From assembly GCA_946894095.1 (NCBI GenBank), contig OX335649.1, positions 18,680,001 to 18,744,000 on the forward strand: a stretch of DNA of 64,000 bases, in the 5' to 3' direction. The DNA comes from Incurvaria masculella (taxonomy: Eukaryota; Arthropoda; Insecta; Lepidoptera; Incurvariidae). The notes below the pieces were generated by a model that saw nothing but the letters and a program-made list of their open reading frames with translations, had not been told where the DNA came from and made no database searches. Of this stretch, positions 12,801-24,800 are shown piece by piece; within the stretch, counting starts at the first letter, position 1; each line of letters starts with the position of its first letter. A program made the position numbers and the translations under genes.

Positions 12801-15800
12801 AAATTTGAATAAATTCGAGATGTGTAAATATTTTATCGTCAACGAAAGAGAAAATTGCTTCAACGAAGATAAATTGGACGAAAGACTACTGAAGTAAATA
12901 AAGTTAGCTCTTTGGGGAATATTCAAAGCGGTGAAATATTATAAATGTTATTAAGGAGCGGGTGCGGGCGGGTACTTACTTCTCGAACGGCTTAGGTTTT
13001 TGCTATTTTTAACCGACTTCAAAAAAGGAGGAGGTTATCAATTCGTCGGAATCTTTTTTTTTTTTGGACGGAGCGTAATTTGGAAGAAAGTCGTTGAAAG
13101 TTTTTCCGATAGCTTTATTTGCTGTTCACATTGAATTTATCAGACCAAAACACTACTCATTAGAATATACAGGTGGCCTGAAAATGCAGGCTTTCCTTCA
13201 CACCACGTGTTCTAGGCATCAAAATGAAAACCTATACATATTTCAAAAGAGCTACATATACATTTGTAAGGGAAAGTTTAATTATTATTTTGATTGGAAA
13301 CAACATTAGTTTAATTTTTAGAATACGCGTTTTGGAGAAACGCACTGTAAGAAGACTCGCAGAGACCTTGGAATAATATTCCGGGTGGGCTCTCCATCGC
13401 ACAAAGGGGCGCGTATTCAGTGGGAAGCGGACTCCGTTCAGTGCGGCTCCGACCTTCCAGGGGACAACTCTTCGTATTGAAGATCACGTAGGGATTCTTG
13501 CTCCGACCTGACGCATGACCTCAGTTTCAGATACCACAACGAGGATAAAGCCAAGCTCGCCTACATGAATTTTACATCAGCACTAACTCTTATGGATATC
13601 CTACGACTGCCGTTTGTCTGTCTCTTTTATAGGGTTCCGTACCCAAAGGGTACCAAACGGAACCCTATAACTAAGCCTCCGCTGTCCGTCCGTCCGTCTG
13701 TCACTGGGCTGTATCTCATGAACCGTAATAGGTAGACAGCTCAAACTTTCACAGAGGGTTTATTTATTTTGCCGCTATAACAACAAATAGATAAATAAAT
13801 AATAATAAAAAAACGCGTTTTTTAAATTTAAATCCTGTACGATGGCACGGAAACCTTCATGTGCGAGTCCGACTCGCACTTGGCCGGTTTTTCTCTGAAC
13901 CGCATCAATTTTAACAGTTTTCTGTGCAACAGTTATGTTGATTTCGAACCTGCCTGTTCATGTTAGTTATGGGTTGTCTGTGTGATGTTTCCTCCAGTGC
14001 AACAATGATGGTTCGCTTGCGATTTGCAGCTGTGGCTGACACTCGCCGAGCGCCACCTGGTGGTGCGCGGCGTGGACTGGGCGGCGGCCGAGCGCGCCAG
14101 CTTCCGCGGCACCGCGCAGCCCGAGGACTCGGAGCTGGGCGCGCAGATTGTCAAGGTCAGCCGCGTGTCACACGCGCTTCAAACTAGGCGCTAGGACTAG
14201 CCAACTAATCGCGCCATACAAATTTACCTTTTAACAAAAAAAATGTAGCGAAACGCCTCAGTAAGCTCAAACATAACTCCAGACTAATATTTTTTTTTAA
14301 TATTATTTCATTCCATCATTAATTTAAACAATAATTGTAATGATAAAGTAGATTTTTCACATTAGAAATTTGAAAGTAATATGATGTCTAGATATAAGTA
14401 AAACAGCATTTATGCATAAACAAATAATTACATTTGCTTTAAGATTTCTACATTTAGTCACAAAGGTTCGGAAATGGATACCTTTTCAACAATTCATTTT
14501 GTATGGAAAAACGAAACATACATTAACAAAAATAGTTTGATCTCTAGACAAGAAAACACATATTGTACTGATGCAACGTGTAATCGTTTACATGGGGGGC
14601 CTCGTCAAACTTTGCGATTTGGCTAGTACCAGGACCTTAAGGTGGCCCATCCCGCTCAACTCCCCATACAAATGGGGAAAGAAGATCACGCCCATATTTC
14701 TTGTCAGAGATCCCAAATTTTACTCAAAATAACTTTATTTGATCGAACTAGATGTGTGATGACCGTTGGCATTGTAAAATTGTGTTTGGTTTCAAAGTTA
14801 TAAGGTCCTAAAGTTCGAATTTTTCGCGCGTTTTATACAATAACTTTGGAGGTGGATTACGCAATGATAAAGTAAGAACATCTTAAAAAGATTAGTCATC
14901 AGACATAGCTTATTTAATCAATATTTATAATCTATTTGGTACTGTTAGATTTTTTACTACAGCGGTCGTGGTTTACTTTTAGCTATAAGTCCTTTTGTAA
15001 TTAAAATTTTCGTAAATCTTACCAAATCATAGTTGTGCATAGTACATTGTTTTTTTTTTTGTGGACATGTTGCATCTTCCTCATCACAGAGCCTGTCTTT
15101 TTCTTGGAAACAGAGAAGGTCCCATAGCGCAACAGCACGGTTTAGTACCGTGCCCGCGAATTAGTTAGTCCCGCCGGGTTGGGCCACCTTAACGTTGTAT
15201 ATTGGAGCTGTATATTAGCGTTTGGCGGATGGGAGCTGCATGAGAAGAGTGTCCGAAGGATTATTTTTACTTTACGGCCGTAACTGGCTTCAAAATGAAG
15301 ACAGGCATTTGTATCAACTTTCCGAGCGTGGTTCAATGCCAATGCGTTGGGATCAAAATGCAAACGAAGCGCTCTGCAACAATGTGTGTCAATTTTATTA
15401 AAATAAGCGTCAAGCGCTCTGTTTAACTTGACGATTGGCACTTGTGAAATGTTATTCCGTCCGAATTTGAAGTGCATCTTGAGGTAAAATATAGTTCTTA
15501 TAATTCTTCATGCACTAACTACAAAATTACACATTGTGGATTTTATACGATATGCATGGTTTTGATGTTTTGCACAAAACTACTTTTATACGTTGTGAAT
15601 TTTATACATAGTGAATACGACTCGTGGACAGCGGTGCGCGATGTATGTTGTATGCAGGACAAGAACAATTTTCATAAAATAGCGAGTAAAAAATAGATTT
15701 AAAAAAATATATTACAGTGACTATTGTAAACTTAAAGATGAATATAGCCCCGAAGTATGTATAGAAGAAGAAGTGAAGTAATGCGGAACTAATGGTGCAC

Positions 15801-18800
15801 TGAATTTCAGGATCTCCACCGCACTGGCTGCTCGTTGTTCTGCGGAGCGGAGGGCCGCGAGAACCAGGCCATGCTGCGGCGGGTGCTGCTGGCGTACGCC
15901 AGGTCAGTGCGCAATCAATATTTACCTGTTTTAAACTTTATCTGGTAGGCCGAACGGTTAAATAAAGTAAAAAAAGTAAATATACTTTTTCGTACTGAGC
16001 GCTTTTTAGGGTTCCGTACCCAAAGGGTGAAAACGGAACCCTATTACTAAGCCTCCGCTGCCCGTCCGTCCGTTCGTCCGTCCGTCCGTCCGTCTGTCAC
16101 AGGGCTGTATCTCAGTAACCGTAACAGGTAGACATCTGAAATTTTCACAGAGTGTGTATTTATTTTGCCGCTATAACAACAAATAGGTAAGATTAAAAAA
16201 ATAATTAGAATTAAAGGGGGCTCCCATACAAAAAACGTGTTTTTATTGACGATGGTACGGAACCCTTCGTGTGCGAGCCCGACTCGCACTTGGCCGGTTT
16301 TACTATGAAGTATGTGTAATCGTGGTCACATTACTTCAAGAAAGAGAGAGCTGTAAAAAGAACTACAAGACTGGAACCGAACGAGCAAAATATACCTCTT
16401 CTACTCTACCGCTATTTCGTCACCTGATATATATACCCTTAATTTATATGTCTACGTTTTTATTTTATTTCCTTAATTTAAATTCGGAAGGGGTCGATCA
16501 TATATTTGAAATTTCGCAATTGACTACAAAAGTGATGTTCAGAATTACTTAGCTGCCCGTCCGCCCGCCTGCCTATCTGTCTTTCTGTCTACTTGCCTGT
16601 CCGTCTGTCTGTCTGTCTATCCGTCTGTCTGTCTTTCCAGCCGTCCGTCCATCCGTCCGCCCGCCTTCCCGCCTGCCTGCCTGCCTAGCTTAGGCAAATT
16701 AATAGCCACCACCCCAACTGTAACGTTTTTTTCACACGATATCTTCCTTCACCATATGAATTAATGTAATACAAAAGCATTTATCAAACTCGAAGAGAAG
16801 TTAAACGATGCCCACCAACGGGTAAACCACGGCGCCCGGGGTGGAATCTTTATGAGAAAAATAGAACAGAAAATCTTGACATCAATCTGGGAAGCTAAGG
16901 TTCTCGTTGGGCGCTTTATGCAGTGCTTCTTGGCATATTATACGTTTTACATGGTTTTCTTTTTTTGTGAATTCACGTTAGGAATATTATACGTTGTGAC
17001 CATTATACGTTCTGCATGATGCAGTTGATTCTATTTTTAAACTTTCTTCATGCACAACGTATAAAATTATAAGTTGTGAATATTATACGATATGCATGGT
17101 TTTGATTTTATGGAAAAAAATACTTTTATACGTTGTGAATATTATACGTAGTGAATACGACTCGGAATCAAGGACGGCGCTTAGATTGCGGAGGTCTATC
17201 TAGCATACATCGCACTATAGGTATACCGACTCGCTCGTCCTTTCATAGCAATGAATATTGGGCTGCCCTCCATCCACCCTTACGACCGCTAAATAGTGTT
17301 TGCTCAATCAACATTCAAGGTTACCGACAGCATATTCAAACTTTGTGAAGATTGATTATAAACTGCTCTATAATATTATATTGTTAGTGCGTTCGTTTTT
17401 TAGGGTTCCGTACCCAAAGGGTGCCAACGGAACCCTATTACTAAGCATCCGCTGTCCGTCCATCCGTCCGTCGGTCCGTCTGTCATAGGGCTGTATCCCA
17501 TGAACCGTAATAGGTAGCCAGCTGATATTTTCACAGAGTGTGTATTTATTTTGCCGCTATAACAACCAATTGGTAAAAAGTAAAAATAATAAAAAGTAAA
17601 GGGGGCCGCCACACAAAATAGGTTTTTTTTGTGTTAAATCTTGTATAATGGTACGGAACCCTTCGTGTGAGATTCCGAAACGCACTTGGCTGGTATTTTA
17701 GTCTCTCTTCGTCCGTGGTAACGGAACGTGGAACTGTCCTTAAAAGAGGCTATTAACACTAGATTCTCTCATTAGTTAACTTTGTCGAAGTATATTTTTT
17801 AGATCATCAAACTTAAAACGAGTTTTGCTCTGCGCTATGTTACTATGCGGGTAGGCTACGTCATGACAGAAATAAATAAAAGTATTAAAAGTCAACGTGC
17901 AAATGTTTTTCTTGTTGCCACTGGTGTAGTGAATGCATCGCTTACGGTGGCGCTTGGTTCGGGTCACCTCTTTCCCTAAAATAGGGTCGATAGAGGTGAT
18001 GGGTGTACCCGGCGTGATGCTCGTGAGCGGGTGCTGTTTGTGGGGACTAGCCTGCTGCAATTGGCACCGTGTTGATTAACGGTGGTCTGTGGTAGGTGTA
18101 GTCTCTACCTAGTATCATAAACTGTTGACTTATTCAAGTCAAAAATAGAATGATAATAGTGCATGAATTGGCTGGGGTTGGGTTCTTAGCTACAATCCGC
18201 ACAAGTACAACAACACTTGGCAATGGTTATCTTACAATACTTACTTTTACAATTTTACATGTTATTAGATGCAGTACCCGACTCTACTGAAGGAAATTTC
18301 GTTTTGTGAGACTTTAAATTTAAAAAGTACCCAATATCCCTCTCTCTACACTGAGTTATCTATCAATGCAACGGCAGCATTGATTTTTTTATTGATTTAT
18401 TTTGTTGGAAACTAGCCAGATAAATAAAAAATCTATCAAATTGCTCGTTGCAGATGGAACAAGGACGTGGGCTATTGCCAAGGGTTCAACATGCTGGCAG
18501 CCATTATTTTGGAAGTGATGGAAAAGTCCGAATCCGATTCTCTCAAGGTAAATATTTTTAAAAACTTTGCTTCAATCGCGTTGAGTACGTTTTGGTAATT
18601 TTCAAATAAAACAATCTGTTTTTTTTTTCAAAATTTTCTAAATTTCTATCACTCGTGGTGATTATTTCATACCAAGGGTAAGAAACATTTTGGATTTCAT
18701 TAGCGATTGTCAATTATCTCTTGTAATCGAGACAGTTTCTTGGTAATCCTTTACATGGATAATATGTCGATTAAATTAATTAAAATAATTTATAATATTT

Positions 18801-21800
18801 TATTTAAAAAGTTCGTCCAAAAATATATCATATTTATGAAAATAAAAACGAACCGAAACCATAAAAAAATAACAAAAACACAAAGTTTATTGTAAATATG
18901 GCATCAGCAACCTCACCTTAGAAACGTCAAAACTCTATCCGTAATTTCTGCAAGTTGTATTTACGAGTTTTTAGATGAACGATGTACTCTAAACTGCAGA
19001 CGTAATAAGGTCAAACCTATAATAAAATCTTTTGTTTGTCTTCAAACTAATTTTAATGTAATTGACGAGCACAAAGTTTCAAATGAAACATCATAGGTTA
19101 TGTTAATATGATGTTTTATTTGCCACGGCGTCATTTGATTAGCACAATTTGGAACAATTATTTTTGGAATATTATCCAATAATATTATGTTATGTAGATT
19201 GAGTAAATGTAATTTAAGAATCTATTTTAGATTATTTTGCAGGATCTCTGACAGCTCTGAGAGATCGGATATATGCATCGAAATAAGCAGTTTTCCTCCT
19301 ATTTCTTCCCCATTAAAGACAAACATAAATTATTTACATTACACTAGTTTACAAAATTTTATTTTTTGTCTGTTGCCGCGAATTTTATAGTGTTTGTTGT
19401 ACGCTTATGACGTGTCACTTTGAAATCTAACCTTACAATTTGTTGTGCAGCTCAAGTTACTTTATTGTTGATTTTCATCATTAGTGTTTTTGTTTGATGA
19501 TAATGTGTGTGTTTCACTTTGTTCAGATAAATATCTAAAGTTTCTGCAATACTTCAAGAAAAAGTTGTGCAAACGATCCAAACATTTTGCTACATTTGTG
19601 GAGAATATGTAGTCCATAATTGTAGAAGATCTGTATCAGAGTTCTTTAAAATACCTATTATCTGTTTATTAGGATATTCTTGGATAACAATGAGAAGTCT
19701 TGGGTACCTGATTGTGTTTGTAAATCGTGAGAGATTTGAATCTTATATTGATTTTGAATTGATTTGATCTTATATTGAGATTTGAATACTCTTTGAATTT
19801 ATTTTTTTTTGTTCATACATATCTGAAACTCAAAAACTAGAGCTGATCAAAAAAATCTAATTATATATCTAAACTAAGCATGCCATGTGTAGCCAACAAC
19901 AACAAAAATGTTACCGGCAACAGGTACGTTGTAAACTAGTGTTATCGACTAACTCCAACGTCTCAGGTGATGATCTACCTGGTGGAGGCAGTGTTGCCGG
20001 AGGGGTACTTCGCGGACGACCTGCGCGGCCTGTCGGCGGACATGGCCGCATTCAGGGACCTCCTGCGCATCCGCCTGCCGCGACTCGCCAAGCACATGGA
20101 CCGCTTGCAGCGAGCTTCCGATGGTGAGGCTGTCTTTGATTCTTTGTCGGAATCAATTGTGTACAGCAGGTCTATTCCTGGCATTCAGCAATAAGGAATC
20201 AGGAATCCTGAGTCTAGGAAACCGTTGGGATTTTCGAAGCCATTTTTTTGACGAATATAATCCGAAACAAATTATCAATTAATCAAGGTTTTCCGTCCAA
20301 AAACTGAATAGACCTGCAGAATCAGAAACTTTGCCTAAGCATGATTAATTTATTTATCGGTTCACGAACAGCATAATACACAATACATGATAGAATACAA
20401 AATTATGCGGTTTAAGAATATGTGTACATTCTACAATCAGTGAACACAGCATGAACGTGACAACAACAAATTATCCCATTTAAAATTAATACAGTACAAA
20501 AATTTCAGTTCTAAGAAAAACAATTCAAAATCCAATATCATTCAAAATGTAATGTAATTTAAAATGTATCGTAATTCAAAATATAATACAATTATAAATC
20601 AAATACAATTGAAATTCCAATTCAATTAAAATTTCACTTCAAATAAGATTAAAATCAAATTTAATTAAATCGAAGTCAATCCAGATTATTGTCACATAAC
20701 AAACAAAGACTTAAAAATAAAATAAAATAACATGAAATAAAATTAAACAAATAAATAATTTCAATACAATTTTCATGATCAAATAGATTTGCAGTCTTAC
20801 TTTAGTGTCATTTTGGGTTAACAGATACGTATATTTAAGCTTCAAGATAATTGAACAAGTAATGATGGAAGCGACTCAGATCTGCATGAATGTAAAACAA
20901 GAAATTAGCTGGACGAGACCAGAAGTCGCCATTCTTACTAATTTACTATTATTTTTTTAAATTACTGCCACTTTACAAGAAAGCATAAAGTCTAGGGCGA
21001 GGACTGTCAAAAGACTGCAAGCAATATAAGCATACCAAAGTAAATCTTTCAAAAAGTCACATTATGCAAAAATTATATTCTAGTTCATACATAGGAAAAT
21101 AAAGGGAAGTACCCTATACATTATAGGTTTTCATTTATTGGATTCCTTAGAGACAGACGGACTAACCCCGAAGTGATCCTATAAGGGTTCCCTTTTCCTT
21201 TTGAGGAACGGAGCCCTAAAAACCGGCCAAGTGCGAGTCGGACTCACACGCGAAGGGTTCCGTACCATCTTACATGATTAAACACAAAAAAAACAGGGTT
21301 TTTGTATGGTTTAATTTTTATAATTTTTTTATTTTGCCTATTCGTGATAGCGACAAAATAAATACACATCCTATGAAAATTTCAGGTGCCTACCTATTAC
21401 GGTTCACGAGACACAGCCCTGTGACAGACGGACGGACGGACAGCGGAGGCTTAGTAATAGGGTTCCGTTTTCACCCTTTGCGTACGGAACCCTAAAAGGA
21501 ACCCTAAAAAGGAGGGTCTACGCCGATCGACGCTTCTACCACAACTGGTTACTCTCTTCAGGCGGCGGAGTGGAGCCACCGCTCCCGGACGTGTTCACGA
21601 TGCAGTGGTTCCTGACGCTGTACGCGACGTGGCTGCCGCGGGGCGCGCTGCTGCGCGTGTGGGACCTCGTCTTCCTCGACGGCAACGAGGTGCTGCTTCT
21701 AACCGCGCTCGCCATCTGGGACCTGCTGCAGGAGTGAGTGAACGAACGCCTTCACTGAAGAGGGATCCCAAAGGATACCAAAACTATCCACGGCGTAATA

Positions 21801-24800
21801 TTTAGCAACTTTCTGTGGAAATTGACATGGATTACTATTATAGCACCGTAACCAAGGCACTCGGTGCCCGACCAGGATCTTCCGTCCCATTCCTGAACTC
21901 CTCAACCAAGATATAAGAGGGACTTGTGGAGTTGGAAAGTTAGGTCAGGTCTTAAGAACGGCGCGTAAGCTATGCTCCCCATACAAACGTAGTTTACTAA
22001 TCATTTGGAAACCGCTATTCCAATTAAATTGATATTTAATATCTAATATCAAGTAACAAATATCTGTGTCTGCATGCTTTTGTTTTTTTGAAAAATCCAA
22101 ACAGAATGAAATGAAAGCAAAAAGAAAATCTTCATACGAATTTTGTTTTCTCTGTGGTTTGACCCAGAATACTTTTACTGAAAAACAAAGGCATGCAGAC
22201 ACAGATATTTGTAGCCTAATATTAGATACCAAATATCAAGTAAGTTGGAACAGTGGTTTTCAAATTATTAGTCAACTACGTTTGTATGGGAGGCGAAATT
22301 TTCTGATGCTTACGGGGCGACCTTAAGGCGCTAGGACTAGCCAACTACTCGCGCCATACAAATGCACCTTTAAACTAATGTAATAATATGTAGTGAAATG
22401 CCTCAGCAAATCCAATTAAAACTCCAGACTGGATTGTTAATATTTTTTGATTCCATCATTTATTTGAGTAATAATAATCATAAAAAAGTCAATTTTTCAC
22501 ATTAGAAATTTGAAAGTTATATGATTTTTAGATACAAGCAAAAACAGCATATATCCATTAAACAAATAAATCCATTTGCTTTTAGATTTCTACATTTAGT
22601 CAAAAAAGTTCGGAAATGGACACCATTTCAGCAATGTATTTTGTATAGAAAAGGAAAAATACATTAACGAAAATAGATTGATTCCTAGACAAGGAATAAT
22701 ATATTCTAAGAATGACACTTCTAACCGTCAGACTTAGTTAATTTGGGGTGCCTCGTCAAAGGCCCTGGTACTAGCCAAATCGCAAAGTTAGACGATCTAT
22801 GTAGAAACAGCGGCGGTCACTACGGACTCGTGCAAAGGTACAATTAAATTCTTACAAAAAATGTACGAATACATTGGTGATTTATGTTCGCCCAGATGAG
22901 CCTGAAATATCAACCGCTTTTACAGATGAATTAGCGCGATAAGACTAAGTCCATTTGACGGCGTTAAAAGTGTATAAACAATTGGTGGTCTCGCAGTCGG
23001 ATACTTTCGGCGCGCACAGCGGACGAGTTCTACAGCTGCATGGGAGGCGGCGCGGGCGCAGTGTATGCAGCGGGCGAGACACTGGTGGCGCGCGTGGTGG
23101 CGCTGGGCGAGGCGCCAGAGCTGCCGCGGTTGCGAGACCTGCACCGCTACCACGTGACACCGCCGGCCGCGCCGCCGCCGCCCATACACACCGCGGTGAG
23201 TACTACCTGTTGCGGATACCGCAGCCGGGTACTGTCGGCACGCACGGTGGACGAGTTCTACAGCTGCATGGGAGGCGGCGCGGGCGCAGTGTATGCAGCG
23301 GGCGAGACACTAGTGGCGCGCGTGGTGGCGCTGGGCGAGGCGCCAGAGCTGCCGCGGTTGCGAGACCTGCACCGCTACCACGTGACACCGCCGGCCGCTC
23401 CGCCGCCGCCCATACACACCGCGGTGAGTACTACCTGTTGCGGATACCGCAGCCGGGTACTGTCGGCACGCACGGTGGACGAGTTCTACAGCTGCATGGG
23501 AGGCGGCGCGGGCGCAGTGTATGCAGCGGGCGAGACACTAGTTGCGCGCGTGGTGGCGCTGGGCGAGGCGCCAGAGCTGCCGCGGTTGCGAGACCTGCAC
23601 CGCTACCACGTGACACCGCCGGCCGCTCCGCCGCCGCCCATACACACCGCGGTGAGTACTACCTGTTGCGGATACCGCAGCCGGGTACTGTCGGCACGCA
23701 CGGTGGACGAGTTCTACAGCTGCATGGGAGGCGGCGCGGGCGCAGTGTATGCAGCGGGCGAGACACTAGTTGCGCGCGTGGTGGCGCTGGGCGAGGCGCC
23801 AGAGCTGCCGCGGTTGCGAGACCTGCACCGCTACCACGTGACACCGCCGGCCGCTCCGCCGCCGCCCATACACACCGCGGTGAGTACTACCTGTTGCGGA
23901 TACCGCAGCCGGGTACTGTCGGCACGCACGGTGGACGAGTTCTACAGCTGCATGGGAGGCGGCGCGGGCGCAGTGTATGCAGCGGGCGAGACACTAGTGG
24001 CGCGCGTGGTGGCGCTGGGCGAGGCGCCAGAGCTGCCGCGGTTGCGAGACCTGCACCGCTACCACGTGACACCGCCGGCCGCTCCGCCGCCGCCCATACA
24101 CACCGCGGTGAGTACTACCTGTTGCGGATACCGCAGCCGGGTACTGTCGGCACGCACGGTGGACGAGTTCTACAGCTGCATGGGAGGCGGCGCGGGCGCA
24201 GTGTATGCAGCGGGCGAGACACTAGTCGCGCGCGTGGTGGCGCTGGGCGAGGCGCCAGAGCTGCCGCGGCTGCGAGACCTGCACCGCTACCACGTGACAC
24301 CGCCGGCCGCTCCGCCGCCGCCCATACACACCGCGGTGAGTACTACCTGTTGCGGATACCGCAGCCGGGTACTGTCGGCACGCACGGTGGACGAGTTCTA
24401 CAGCTGCATGGGAGGCGGCGCGGGCGCAGTGTATGCAGCGGGCAAGACACTAGTTGCGCGCGTGGTGGCGCTGGGCGAGGCGCCAGAGCTGCCGCGGTTG
24501 CGAGACCTGCACCGCTACCACGTGACACCGCCGGCCGCTCCGCCGCCGCCCATACACACCGCGGTGAGTACTACCTGTTGCGGATACCGCAGCCGGGTAC
24601 TGTCGGCACGCACGGTGGACGAGTTCTACAGCTGCATGGGAGGCGGCGCGGGCGCAGTGTATGCAGCGGGCGAGACACTAGTGGCGCGCGTGGTGGCGCT
24701 GGGCGAGGCGCCAGAGCTGCCGCGGTTGCGAGACCTGCACCGCTACCACGTGACACCGCCGGCCGCTCCGCCGCCGCCCATACACACCGCGGTGAGTACT

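Noticed and set aside
21945..22326. Overlapping 95- and 86-codon frames on opposite strands
   Set aside because: They are mirror images caused by the foldback element, not genes.
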